Assembly (NCBI GenBank): GCA_904063045.1
Contig: CAJFCJ010000064.1
Span: 100,854 to 162,422 of the forward strand
Length of the DNA stretch: 61,569 bases
Origin: Dimorphilus gyrociliatus
Lineage: Eukaryota; Annelida; Polychaeta; Dinophilidae
Reading direction: 5' to 3'
Below, piece after piece: positions 1-11,400 of this stretch. The position numbers and the translations under genes were made by a program. Below the pieces are notes generated by a model that worked only from the letters and a program-made list of their open reading frames with translations, ran no database searches and had not been told where the DNA came from. Positions within the stretch are counted from its first letter, which is position 1. The number at the start of each line of letters is the position of its first letter.

Positions 1-14
1 TTTTCAAATCAAAC

Positions 15-204
15 CTCCAGGTAAGAAACACTTTATGTTAGTGAGACTATTATAACAGCAATTGATACTTTCACAGTCAGTTGAATTAATACCATCCCAA
101 CCGCATTCAATTCTTTCATTAGAAGGATGGCTACAAACTTTTCCTTCAGAATAATAAAGTAATTGGATAAAGATGAATAAAAATAACATATAACTATTTA
201 TCAT
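15..204 (-). CDS. Secreted trefoil (P-type) domain peptide, exon 1 or whole gene
   Basis: The frame opens with a hydrophobic signal peptide (MINSYMLFLFIFIQLLYY). A single trefoil domain follows, with six cysteines in the expected order: CSHP, ECGW, DCES, the adjacent CC pair, and KCFLP. Trefoil peptides are secreted, protease-resistant factors, usually found at mucosal surfaces; that role here is inferred from the family. The frame can end six codons after the last cysteine (stop at 4-6), giving a complete 66-residue peptide similar in size to single-domain TFF peptides. Alternatively it splices at 15/14 (CTGGAG then GTTTGA) into exons outside the window; GTTT-type donors are used by other genes here. 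I favour the domain call strongly and leave completeness open. Confidence 0.8.
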
Positions 205-420
205 TTTCTTTTTTTCTTTTAGCTTCTCAAAGTGTAACCTTAACTTTGCCTTGTATTAGTTGCTAATAGTCTTCTTTTCTTCTTATATCTCCAATGTATA
301 AATATCGACAAATATACTCAATAAGTCTTTATTGGTCAAACATTAATAAATTAATAAATAATTGAAGTAACTTCTAAATTAACATGTAAACAAATTTATA
401 GATGAATAATCAAGTCTTAC

Positions 421-687
421 TTGGAAGGAAGAAGAAGGGGAAAAAGAAGAAAAAAAAGTAAATCTACTCTTTTGTACCATCTTCATAATTTTACAATTGA
501 AAACATCCAAACATGTTCAAAAATGCCAAAAAATGAGCAAATACTTCATTCTATTGCTACTCAATACCAAATCAATATATCAATGATTTATATAGATTTT
601 ATAGATGTTAATGTGAACTCTATAGACCTTGGAAACATTACAAGAAATCGACATTTATATTTAAATATTTTTTTTTGTTTTATATAA
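421..687 (+). other. Uncertain 88-codon open frame without recognised domain
   Basis: An open frame beginning at a non-ATG codon, with a basic start and an isoleucine/asparagine-rich remainder. I recognise no domain, signal peptide or splice context. It may be chance or a fragment of a decayed gene. The rest of 205-1679 shows only AT-rich sequence with no gene that I can support. Confidence 0.12.
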
Positions 688-1679
688 CAACAGCCGAGTC
701 AGATTCTGAGTATAAAAATTTCTCTCTCTCTATTCCTTCAGTGTCATTATATAGGTCTTGACAGATTTGATTATAATGGATAATAGTCAAACACCAGTTA
801 GCATTCATTTAATTTAGCTATACAGTTGTGATGGTGTGACCAGTTTGGCAATAATTCAGATGTCAATGTAATTTCAAGTAATTGCTAACAAATCCCCTTG
901 TTTTCTAGTGCTGCCCTCTACCAGTCAAATTATAAGATATTAAAGATTTAGAATCGGTGTTTTCAGATTATGAAAGAAATTTTTGTTCAATCAATTATTA
1001 AAATTAATTGTCCATTTAGAACTATGAGAAATAAAAATGGTTAGTTTTGTAAAAAAACAACATGATTTTTAAAAATAATCAAAGTATAAAAGAATATAAA
1101 AGAAAACTGATTTTTACTGAATTTTGATGATGATAATTGCCCAAATTTACATTCAAGACCTTAACTATTCTTTTTCAATTGCTGCAGAGGAGGTAAAATA
1201 TTTTTAAATATATTTTATTTTAGATTAAGCAACAATTAGAGGAAAACATCCACAGTTTTTTTTTATCCTAGGCCTAACATACTATGAATGTAATAAACTT
1301 AAGATTTCCCTGACATTAGTAATACCCTAACCTTTGCCCAAACTTTACTGTTCATGGATAAATACATATTCAGCTTTTCAAATAGAAAATGAACCTTAAG
1401 ACTTAGTTGATTTTTCTACCTATGAAACAGATGGAGGTTATTTTTCTAAGCAGAGAAAAGAATCAAAAAGTATTGTGTTTCTTTAACTTTGTTTATTTTT
1501 TATTCTCTTAAACTTAGCCTTGATTTATTTATGAATGTTGTAAAGAAACTTAAATCTCTAATAGTAGTTATGCTCTCAATTTCAAAATCATTTTCAGTCA
1601 AATTGATGGATGTCTATGCCAGTTTATGTACATTTTCTGTCAGTTAATGGACATATTGCGTGTTGATCCCTTTGTCAAT

Positions 1680-3877
1680 TTAGGGATATATTTTGCATAT
1701 TTCAAGAGAATCAACTTTTTCAGATAATATTATCTTTATTGTTATCTTGTGGATAGTTTCCAGTTTTTCATTACAATCAAACCAATATTTATTGATGTTG
1801 TTCAATGACTTCCCAATAGTTTTCAAAGGACAAACTTTAGAAACTTTTAAATCTTTTTCTGTAATTATATAATATACTTTGATAAATTTTTCATCTTCAT
1901 TTTGATATCTTAAAACAGCATGAGCCTCCTTATCATATTTTCTCTTAAAGATGCCATTCATGAAAACTTTCTCGATTGTATGGAAATCTTCTCTCAAGTT
2001 TATACATGTTGTTGGTTTTGAATCGTAGAGATTGACTAGATTAAGAGATAAACATTGAATCGAGGCTGGAAATTTGAACATTTGTCCTAGCAAGTCATAG
2101 ACGCCAAATAATACTTTTCCTGTGGTCTCTTTATTCTTTATTCCTACTCTAGTTATACAAAGAGGATTTGAAAGATAAAAGGAAGATAAGAGACGATTTT
2201 TTCCATACACTATCCCTCTACCAAATTCTAATCGATTGCTTTTAATTGTAATCCAAAACTCTCGCCAAACATTATGTGCTAAAAGATGATCATCAGCAAT
2301 TTTGGTGGTAATCTTATGAGCAGTTGAATCATCTATTTCAAGAATTGTGTCTCTGTCATTTCCATTCTTATGATCAATATGAATTGTGAAAAGTTCTTTA
2401 TCTTTATTCCAATAACTTATACTAATTGAATTTTCAAGACTATTTTGAGCATTTATCCCAAAGGTAAAGCCATAAAATGTTTTGTAGAGGTAAGATGGAA
2501 TGTAATAAAACAATGTTAAGTTTCCAATTATATCAAAATTCTTTAGAGGTGTTTCTGGAAAAAAGTAGAAAATACAGACTAGCTGTCATGGAAGGACTGA
2601 CTTTTAGAAAAATTTAGGGTTAAGGTCTGATTAGTTAAAGCTATGCTAAGGGAAGGTGAGACAAGTATGAGTAGTGGTTAGCTTTGGACCTAAATAAGTA
2701 AATATTTCAATAATAAAGAATTAATTTATACAAACCAATTGTGTAAAGTTGAAAATAAGCAAAACCTAAGTTATAAGGGGCTTGAGAATATGTATCAATA
2801 ATTGTGGCATTTATAGATGATTCAATGGAATATCCTTCATAATCAAAACATTGTCGTAATCTTGAATTTGGAAAAATAAGCATTTGAATTAGACCAGAAC
2901 TCCATTCAATTTTAACAGTTTTCAGTATAGTGTTTTCTCCATATTCTCTATAAAAATTCAATTTAAACAGATATTTATATATTAATAAATATACTAATAT
3001 ATAACTCTAACTATTTCTATTAAATCTTTCTGTTTACCTTGGAGCAATACATAACATTTTTGGTGCAATTCCATCTTTTAAGAACAACTTGTATATAATA
3101 TTGGTACATTGTACAATAACACAAGATGTAATCCAGTCTGCTTTAAGATTTGGTGCAAAATCATAATCAAGGGCTTTAGTACAAGTACTGGGACTGTGAG
3201 AAGCTGTGCATGTTGACCCTTTATTTATACCAGCTATGTTTGTTAAATGCTTCTCTTCTTCACCTTCTAAATCTGCATTTGTATTAAGCTATTGGAGGGT
3301 TTACAAAATGATCTCAATTACCTTTATACACGTATGCCATGATACTTCCCAATCCTAACTGCCCACTACCAAAATCTTTCTGAGTGGTTGCTGTAATCCA
3401 TTGAGAGTTTTCACCAGTTGCGTTAGGTAGCAAAAAACATTTTTGAAAATTGACTTGATCAAGTTGGACTGTAAAGCTGGCACCATTGCTGAAATCCAGC
3501 TTAACTTCTTTAACTAGATGTGGGGGGCTATGTAATCTTTGATCAATACAAATTTCTGCAATATCTGATATAGATGCAAAGGTAATTCGTATATTTTGAT
3601 TGTTACAATTTGAAACACATTGAGATGCCCAATCACGGTAGTTAATCCAATGTGGTTCAAGTGCATTTGTACAAATGAATGTATAATCACGCAGATCTGC
3701 ATGAGATGATGAAGCTTGGCAAGTGGCTCCAAACTTTTGCCTGCAAACATTTACTAATTTCCCATCTGGAACATAAAAATTTTTTACAAAAAGCAACAAT
3801 TAATCATTATATCAACCTGCAAGAAAAGATGAGCCATACATGAAAAGAGATGAGAAAAGAAACAGCAGAAGAAACAT
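1680..3877 (-). CDS. Secreted Methyltransf_FA plus galactose-binding-like multidomain protein
   Basis: Five exons join in frame: 3817-3877, 3322-3765, 3038-3272, 2736-2947 and 1680-2554, giving 1827 nt and 608 residues. Exon 1 (61 nt) is a signal peptide (MFLLLFLFSSLFMYGSSF). Exons 2 and 3-4 each start with a similar module (DGKLVNVC / DLEGEEKHLTNIAG, a CQAS or CTAS motif, then a W-Cys segment) followed by a beta-sandwich segment (VKEVKLDFSNG; LKTVKIEWSSG), so the N-terminal half is a tandem duplication. Exon 5 carries a farnesoic acid O-methyltransferase-type domain (REFWITIK then LEFGRG) and a discoidin-like end (SLEICKIYP). Despite the domain's name it is generally an extracellular binding module, not an enzyme. 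All junctions are GT-AG. A recognition lectin is the likely role, by inference. Confidence 0.82.
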
Positions 3878-4615
3878 ATCACTTCTGTTCTATCAGCAAA
3901 AGAATCTTTAAATGGTAGAGTTGATTGATTTTAGGCAGAGAATATTTGTTATATCCCTTTGAATTATTTAACGATGTTACAAAAACAAAAATTTTTTCAC
4001 TTAAAAATTAATACAATTGTTAAAAGTCATTGAAAGCAGATCAATATATTGAGACTAAGTCTTAAGTTTTTTTTCAACATTCTATTCTTTGTTAAACATC
4101 ATGGGAAAAACACATAAAATCTTAAATTTTAAAATTTTTATACCTTTTTAGGTATGGAATACTTAATACTTCTAAAATTGAAAAACAAAGTAGTATAGCC
4201 CGCAATTAACATGAAAAAAGCATTTTAAGGAGCCTAAATGTATGATGCTTGAAATGGATTTAGTTTTATTCATAACTAATAGTTTTTTTTATTATATAAT
4301 TGTGTAAAAAGAAAAAGAAAAGGATAAGAAATGAAATATTTATATACAAAAATTCAATTGATACCAGTTTTCTTTTGACTTGTGCAGTTTACAGTGTTAT
4401 TGACTTTAGGTTTTTATACAAAATTTTAGGCCTACTTTGTGGCAGGGAAAATGGAAGTGATTAAAAATGGATAAAAGCAATGGACATATGCTTTTTTGCA
4501 GCTCTCTCTCAAACAAATCATATGTTTAATTGATATTTTAAACTAGAATATTGCTTTATCATGGATTAAACCATTAACTACGCAAAAGTTTAACTGTTGC
4601 TTATATGAATTCAAA
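3878..4615. other. AT-rich intergenic stretch
   Basis: I see no open frame, RNA gene or repeat with support here. It contains the upstream region of the minus-strand lectin gene that starts at 3877, so its promoter should lie in the first few hundred bases, but I recognise no clear TATA or initiator element. Confidence 0.4.
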
Positions 4616-4836
4616 GGATGCTACAGAAAATGGCCCCAAAAGCTTGGTTTTACCCAAAGCCTAAACCTAAACCATCCCTTATGTATCCCTAACCTTTTTG
4701 ATTACCCCTAACCCTTATATGGGAGCCCCCCCTCCCCTTAACTACAAATCAATAAATGCTTTTTTCCTCCTAACCATTTCTCAACCCAAAATACTGCCTT
4801 TAAATGTCCTACTTGGGGCTGTTTTCTATTGCTCCC
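4616..4836 (+). mobile_element. MITE copy of the 207-bp MULE-like family
   Basis: The left end reads GGATGCTACAGAAAATGGCC and the right end is its diverged inverse (GGGGCTGTTTTCTATTGCTC). The interior has the family's 'CCTAACC' strings in this orientation. It is flanked by GAATTCAAA on the left (4607-4615) and AAATTCAAA on the right (4837-4845), a 9-bp target duplication with one change. At 221 bp it is slightly longer than the 207-bp copies. Confidence 0.8.
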
Positions 4837-5179
4837 AAATTCAAAAGGAATGTGAGCCCTATACATAAATATACTAAAAAATATTTTTCAGATACCAAGC
4901 CTAGGCTGCAAATTGCAAATAATTCGATATTTTCGAAGAGGTTTATTGAAAAGATTATTGTTTCAACAAATATTTGGGTGCTGTTGGAAACGCCCACAAT
5001 CCTGGGCTTTTTCTTGATTATTCCTAACACTTAGTTTAGACACATACCTTATTACAAGTTAATTGTTTTATATCTGATTCCAACCCTACTTTAAACTCAA
5101 AATATCCCCAAAATGAGTCTTTTCTACATTTATCATTTATGTTCTTTATTGATTGGCCTCTTTTCCAGAATTAGATAAG

Positions 5180-5225
5180 CAGAAATGGGGTTTTTACACA
5201 AATTGTATGGGAATGTTTAAAATTT
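5180..5225 (-). repeat. 46-bp perfect inverted copy of exon 8 sequence
   Basis: These 46 bases are the exact reverse complement of 7121-7166, which lies inside a coding exon of the FTP-domain gene starting at 5360. The match ends abruptly on both sides. The copy sits about 135 bp upstream of that gene's ATG, so it may be in the promoter or 5' UTR. Confidence 0.95.
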
Positions 5226-5359
5226 TTTTGACATTGCAACCCATAAATCAACTATTTCTATTGTCTCTTTTCATTTAAAATTGATCTAATGATTTATTTC
5301 TTTAACGAAACGATTAATTAATTAGTTTGGAAATGTCAAAATGTGAAAAACAAGACAAA

Positions 5360-7604
5360 ATGATAAAGAAAATGAGAAAAATTCTCATTCAAACCTTATT
5401 CATTATTTTCATTTGGTTTGGTGTGTATTTAAAAAAATAATAAAAAATATTTTTCATTCTAAATAATCTTTTTGTTTTAATTTTTTTAGAGATAATTATT
5501 CAAGTAAGTTTGTTGAATTTAGCAAGAGGAAAGTTATCTTTTCAAAGTTCTACTAGTGGAAGTATAAATACTCATAGTGCACCTCAGTATGCTAATGATG
5601 ATAATGTTGATATTTCTCTTACAAATGCAAGTATTCAAATCAAATATTATGAATTATTTTTATCAATATTTGATTGACAGCATGAGCACTGTTCAAGTAC
5701 TGACAGTGATATTGCAGATTTCTCTTGGTGGTCGGTTGATCTTGAACAAGAATACGATATCACTAAAGTATGCCTTTTGAATGTCAATGATAATGTCTGT
5801 TAGTAAAAAAAAACCAATTTGAATAAAAATCCAAAGTTTTTTAAATTCAAAAATTCTTAAAAATTAACTTTAGATAATAATTTAAAAGAATTCAATATTT
5901 TTGTTGGCAACTATCCAAATGATGAAAAGATTGTATGCAGATATGTGGACGAAACAGTACAAAGACCAAATTCAAATCTTGTTTCTCAATACAATTGTTA
6001 CACATGTGTCACTAAGGCAATTGGTTCATTTGTGACAATAAAATTAACCACAATTAATATAAAGTTAATATTATGTGATGTAGATGTTAAAGGAATGTTG
6101 ATTGATGATAAAAGAGGTAACATATTTTTTTAAATATTTTCAATTGAATATTTAAAAAAAAAAAAAATAAACAAAAAGGTTTTGAATTATTAAATTTGAA
6201 CAAATTGATTACAATGACTGGTGGACAGCACAAAAGTTGGTCTAAAGAGAAAGGATATGATAATAGTTACAAAACACTTTTTCATTCAAGAAGTTATTTT
6301 TCAACACCATACTTTTTAATTGATGCTGTTCAAACATTGAATGTACATAGAATTATTATTGTTTCATTATACAATGATGGTTTGTTGGTTTTTTGAAATT
6401 TGACACTTGTGTTCTAGTTTTATCATTTCTTCTTCGTTATTTTTAGATTATCATAAAAGATTTGAAAAAACTTACATTTCAATTAAAGGAATACCTGCAA
6501 CAGATTTGAATTTTAATAGTAGATTTTGTGTTGAAAATCTTTCTGGCCACTTTAGAACAACTTATGAATTATTCAACATTGAATGTAATCCTATTCTAAC
6601 TGGAAGATATATAATTATCAATCAGAATGTTGGCACCAAAGAAAATAGATTTTTAGAATTTATGGAAATGTATATATATATTTCAAATATTGATGAAAAC
6701 CACCCAAAAGGTTTGTCTGATAGCAAAGAAAGTAACATTTTTGAAATTTGTTTATTTGTTTCTTTTAAAAGAATTTGGACATGTTTCTAAACCATCTATC
6801 ATTGATGCAAAATTAAATAGTGTTGCTTTATCAAGTAATCAATTGACACTTTTACAAGATAACATCTACTATATTAATGATAATACTGGGAAAATAGATT
6901 TGGTGACCAATGATAATCTGCTCCTAACTACAAAACTAACTCATCTCAATCAGATTTGCTTAACAGGTCTTTTTTTATTTTTAGTTATATTTTGAAATAT
7001 TTTAAAATTTAAATTCTATTCTTCACAAATAGTTTTTCATGCTTCAAGTTTCACACCAGGAATTGAAATAAAAATTAGAAATTTTTTAAATAATGAAATA
7101 ATTGAAAGAGAAACAAATGGAAATTTTAAACATTCCCATACAATTTGTGTAAAAACCCCATTTCTGTTGACAAAGGACATAGAAATTCTATCCAAAAATA
7201 ACCAAGGATTAGCAGAAGTTGATCTTATTGCACTTTCTGGTTTAACTCAGAAATGTTGGCAGAAAAATATTGTTTTGTTTATTTGTCTTATCTATCTTTT
7301 ATTGCTTACAGATTCACCTAAATGCCTTCAAAGAAATGATGAATGGGCATTTCCAAATTCTTCACTACCAGTTAATAATGAACAATACTTACATTTTCTT
7401 TTGAAAGTTGCTAATGAAAATGAAGAAATTACAATTTATGGATCAACAACTACTGTAAATACAACTTGTAAAAAAATAGAAATTCAAGATAAAGATTGGA
7501 AATTAAGAAATTATCAATTATTTTTTTGTAAAAAATCTAATGATGATATTGTAATTACTTCTTACCAATTATGGAAAACTTTGACCTATTTACATGTATT
7601 TTAA
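5360..7604 (+). CDS. Secreted FTP/fucolectin-like tandem lectin, 565 aa
   Basis: Nine exons join in frame: 5360-5420, 5490-5605, 5681-5798, 5874-6116, 6179-6379, 6447-6710, 6772-6966, 7033-7239 and 7312-7604 (1698 nt). Exon 1 is a 61-nt signal-peptide exon (MIKKMRKILIQTLFIIFIWF). Exons 2-4 encode a fucolectin/tachylectin-4/pentraxin-1 (FTP) module: NLARGKLSFQSST, NHEHCSST, WWSVDLEQEYDIT, FNIFVGNYP, VCRY and ILCDVDV. Exons 5-6 encode a second, more diverged F5/8C-like module (YFLIDAVQTLNVHRIIIV; CNPILTGRYIII). Exons 7-9 resemble a third, weaker one. Most introns are phase 1 and 62-76 nt long. Calcium-dependent sugar binding is typical of FTP lectins; specificity cannot be read here. Exon 8 contains the sense copy of the 46-bp inverted repeat. 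Confidence 0.85.
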
Positions 7605-8159
7605 AACAATAATATTATTACTATGCTACTGTATTAGATAAGAGAATGATAACCCTGATTTTTTGTCTAACCAATCATGAAGAGATTTAGGCCTAAATAA
7701 TTCCTGCAATCTTTAAATTGATATTTTCTCAAATAAACAAACAATATAACAATTTGATATCATAGTTGAATACATAATCTCGCTTTTCTCATCATTCAAA
7801 TAGACCCATCTCTCTAAAAAAAATATTACCACTGACATTAAACTTTTAATTAAATTTTTCAACTTAAATATTAATTAACACAACTAAAAATAGTGGCAAA
7901 AACAAGCTTTCTTATGAAAAGGGTTTGGTAAGATGATCTATGATATAGAGATCACGTGATATAAAGGAAAGAGAAAAAGACAGATAGGGTAAAATCAATC
8001 AATGATATGATATTAATAATTATCTTCTTCAATGTGACTGCTTTATTTAAAATAGATTGTGTCAATAATTCAATAAAAGTCTAAAATAACTTTAATCAGG
8101 CCTATGGAAGAAAATTTTACAAAAGAAATTTCACAATGAATCATGAACTATTCAACAAT
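7605..8159. other. AT-rich intergenic stretch downstream of lectin gene
   Basis: It holds the presumed 3' UTR of the gene ending at 7604; an AATAAA-type signal is present within about 130 bp (AAATAAACAA near 7733). I see nothing else with support. Confidence 0.35.
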
Positions 8160-8338
8160 TAGATTTGAATTAAAAATTGGTTTAAAATTATTAGGTTAGG
8201 CAGAAGAAAACAGCAAGTGATTTATACTTAGGAGGGTCTCCTCTAAGGGTAGGGCTAATGGAAAAGGTTAGGTACAGCTAAGGGCTGGGTTACGGTTAGG
8301 GTAAAAGCACTCATTTGTGGACGTTTTCTGTCGCATCC
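8160..8338 (-). mobile_element. MITE copy, 5'-truncated, reverse orientation
   Basis: The right end (GTGGACGTTTTCTGTCGCATCC) and the interior 'GGGTTACGGTTAGGGTAA' and 'TTAGGAGGGTCTCC' blocks match the 207-bp family in reverse. The left terminal repeat is diverged or lost, so the left boundary is approximate. Confidence 0.7.
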
Positions 8339-9530
8339 CTATTCAATTGTCTAAAATACGAAATTACAGTTAGAAAAAGATACGATGGTTGTGTATTGAT
8401 CATCTGTTTCCCCATACACGGAATATTGGATGATTTACCTTAATATACAACTGTTCAAGCTACTTCTATCAAAGAAGAAAGACAAAGCTTCAAAAAGGAA
8501 ATTACATATCTTTGATTGATGAACTGAAGATAGATACAAAGTTATCTATAGTCTATGTATTCTTTCTTTTATTATCAAATAGTTCATATTTTCTTAATCT
8601 AGGCCTAAACATTTTACAAATTTCCAAAACAAATAGTGTTGCTTTAGTAATAACAAGTTTTATTTGATGCTTTTACATACAAAAAATATTTTTCTTTATA
8701 TTTGCTAGTCAAGAATTTAGCTTTTAAATGACACATCTTTTCTGGAATATGGTAATCTATAGCTCTGGAAATAATCAATAGTAGAAAATTTTTGTCATGT
8801 TAGTAATTTTAGTAATACCTGCAACTGCTGTATAGGCTACAAACATATAAACAGTAATCAATTGACACTTTCCTAAAATCAGAATTCCATTTTGGATATT
8901 GAAAATGAAAATTTTCTGCTACAACTCTATCCAAATACATTTTATAATAATTTTCTCTTTCTGTTTGTTTAAATAGTAAGAAAAAATAAATGTTTTAAAT
9001 ATGAAAATAACATATTAAAATACAAAACCAGAATTTTCTGTTGAGAAGGAAATAAAGTTGAAATAAAATAGAATTATTATCAATTTTTTGAGGTTGAACA
9101 TTGTTCTCTCTTCAACAAGTCAGATTTAAAAGAGAAACTGACTTTAGAAAATATTGATATTCTTTATGGAATTGTGATAATTTAGAACAAAATTACTAAT
9201 AATTTAATGTTTATTGATTAAAAAAAACAATTGAAAAAGATAATAGGTTTATAATAGCGTTTTTTGGTAATAAACAAAATTATACCAATTATCTTACATA
9301 TGATGATTATTGGATAATCTCTTAACCCTACTTGAATTTCTATATTCTTCTTTAAAAATTTATGATATAATTTCTTGTCAATGAAAAAAAGGTGACATGA
9401 CCAAAAGTTTTTGTTGCTCATACTGAAAATATAATTATACCATCACTTTTCAAATTTAAAATATTCAAATTTAAACAAGGAATTGTGGTAGATGATAAAA
9501 TTATAAATTTATCTTAAAAATTACAAACAA
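8339..9530. other. AT-rich intergenic stretch
   Basis: No coding, RNA or repeat feature is supportable. A minus-strand open frame at 9218-9421 looks like chance in AT-rich sequence. Confidence 0.35.
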
Positions 9531-9531
9531 T

Positions 9532-10000
9532 GAATGATAATAAAATTATTTTAGAAATTTTACAAACAAATCCAGATTTAACAACTGTTGGTTTATCAAA
9601 TAATTTTCATTTGAATCATGAAACATTTGATGATATTTCTTGTCTTCTCTGAAATTTTTATCATTTAACAATTGCAATTTGGAAAATATAAAATGTAGTT
9701 ATATTCAAAGTTTATTGGCAGTCTATTCAAATCTGGTTGTCCTTGAAATGAATAATAATCCAAATTTAAATATCGGATTCAATTATTTAATAACTGGGTT
9801 GAAAAATCTTTAAAGACATTAAAATCCATTTCTTTTCAGAATTGTAATTTGGATAGTACTCATGCTGAACAATTGGAAAATTATTTGAAATCTTTAGAAA
9901 TTTCTGTCCTTGACCTTGGTCAAAATATAAAAATGATATAAGAATTAAGTTATTTAATCCAAAGCATTAAAAACTCTTGCAAAAGTTTACTTATACTATA
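9532..10000 (+). pseudogene. LRR (RNase-inhibitor-type) array remnant
   Basis: Reading frames that must shift several times encode LRR-like pieces: LEILQTNPDLTTVGLSNN, LSFNNCNLENI, YSNLVVLEMNNNPNL, LKSISFQNCNLDS and YLKSLEISVLDLG. The spacing and the 'NCNL' and 'LDL' cores match the better preserved LRR array at 27.4-28.3 kb. Stop codons and frame changes interrupt it, so it is almost certainly a decayed copy. Intracellular NLR or tropomodulin-like LRR proteins are the relevant families, but no other domain survives to say which. Confidence 0.65.
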
Positions 10001-10380
10001 TAATAGTATAAAATCTTGTAGGAACATTACGCAATGTTTAATTAATTCAAATTTAATTATTTTTAAATAATTTATAAATGTTAGAATTAAAATTATTGAT
10101 AAAAATTTATAAATTATTAGAATTTATAGGAAAACTATTGTTATCAATGGTAGTAGTGGAAAAGAACAAAAAGTGATGATTCTCTTATTCCAAACACAGT
10201 TTTTCCTCTTTCTTGAATTTAACATTTTCAATAAACAGCATAAAACATTATCATCCACCATTAAAGTGCTTAATTTTTGTAAATTTTCCATACCAAGCAT
10301 TTGAATATCATTTATTTGTTGAAAATATTATATTCAAATATTCAAAAGATATGAGATTTTTGAATAAATCACTTCCAGTT

Positions 10381-10587
10381 GGGGCCGACAGAAAACGTCC
10401 CCAAATGAGATTTTTGAAAGCAACATTTCGGATTGAAAAATGGTTAGGAGGGGTAAAGTAGCTTTTGATTTATAGTTAGGGGGGTTCCATCTAAGGGTTA
10501 GGAGCAATCAAAAAGGTTAAGGAGAGACAAGGGCTAGGTTAGGGTTAGGGTTAAATCATGAATTTGGGGACGTTTTCTGTCATATCC
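10381..10587 (-). mobile_element. MITE, full 207-bp copy, reverse orientation
   Basis: It runs from GGGGCCGACAGAAAACGTCC to GGACGTTTTCTGTCATATCC, with conserved interior 'GGGTTAGGGTTAGGGTTAA' and 'AAGGGTTAGGAGCAATCAAA' blocks. No target duplication is visible for this copy (left CTTCCAGTT, right GTTTCAAAA). Confidence 0.85.
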
Positions 10588-11124
10588 GTTTCAAAATTAT
10601 TTAAAATTCTCCATTAGAATATCCAAATTCTTTGCAAAAACACTTTTCAGAAAATATGTAAACAAATGCATTTGATTGGTTAATTAGATTTTTGTTTGAG
10701 TAGCCATTCCTAATCTGTCTTTCCAACTTTCACTAGTTCAAATTTTCGAAAAGAGAATTGCAGTTGTTGACTTTTTACTTTTGAATTACAATTCTTCAAG
10801 CTTTTTTCTTTCAGCAAATTCATTATTGAGTTTATTCCACTGATTTGCATACAGCATGAAGAAGGTTGGGAAAAGCCAAAGTCATTTCATGAATTTTCAT
10901 TCTTCTTTCTTTTTAAATGATTGCTTGTTCAGGAGGTTGCTACTCTCTTTGTAAACGAGCCAATAACCTTCCTTCCCTCCATTCCCCATGTTGACAACAA
11001 TATTGCTAAAATTATGCAGATTTCAAATCAAAATAAAAAGTAACAATTTAACCTTCACCCTGTCCAAGCATCATGACCACCAAATGGTAAAAAAGTGACA
11101 GGCATCTCTGGGGCCAGCAGATGG
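10588..11124. other. Intergenic stretch
   Basis: AT-rich, with no gene or repeat that I can support. Confidence 0.3.
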
Positions 11125-11235
11125 ATTACAGGTTACATTTGAACTAGTACTTTGGCAAATTAGCAAATGATTGGAAAAAATGATTACTACTGGGAAGAGC
11201 CAGAAATTCCTACAATTACAATACAACAAGACACA
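11125..11235 (-). repeat. Short dispersed repeat (about 115 bp, unit R3)
   Basis: It shares blocks with copies at 13438-13575, 29213-29315, 52890-53005 and 54212-54325: a 'TAGTACTTTGGCAA' end, 'ATGATTGGAAA', 'GAAATTCCTACAATTAC' and 'AATACAACAA'. I see no coding capacity or obvious TIRs. Its class is unknown. Confidence 0.7.
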
Positions 11236-11266
11236 TACCACAAATTTTTTTTTCTCTCTTTTAATG

Positions 11267-11400
11267 TTCACCAATTTCACAGATGTTTAAATGTTTCAAT
11301 AAATTTCCAATTTCTTCACTTTGTTTATTATCAATTTTTTCTATTTTAGAACAAAGTTTATAAAAAATCTCCAATTTCTCTACTTTCTTTCATCATTAAA
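11267..11400 (-). pseudogene. Small LRR remnant
   Basis: The complement reads as LCSKIEKIDN and QSEEIGNLLKHL, close to LLKKCTQIETINL and QSEAVGDLLKKC of the array at 27.4-28.3 kb. It has frame breaks and is only about two half-repeats long. The call rests on that resemblance alone. Confidence 0.35.

Noticed and set aside
4804-5034. Overlapping plus and minus open frames of about 75 codons
   Set aside because: The start lies inside a MITE and the composition is like chance AT-rich DNA; no domain.
9218-9421. Lys/Ile-rich minus-strand frame
   Set aside because: No domain, no neighbours, composition as expected of random AT-rich sequence.
10540-10560. TTAGGG-type strings that could be telomeric sequence
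   Set aside because: They are two or three units long, occur only inside MITE copies, and recur at the same place in each copy.
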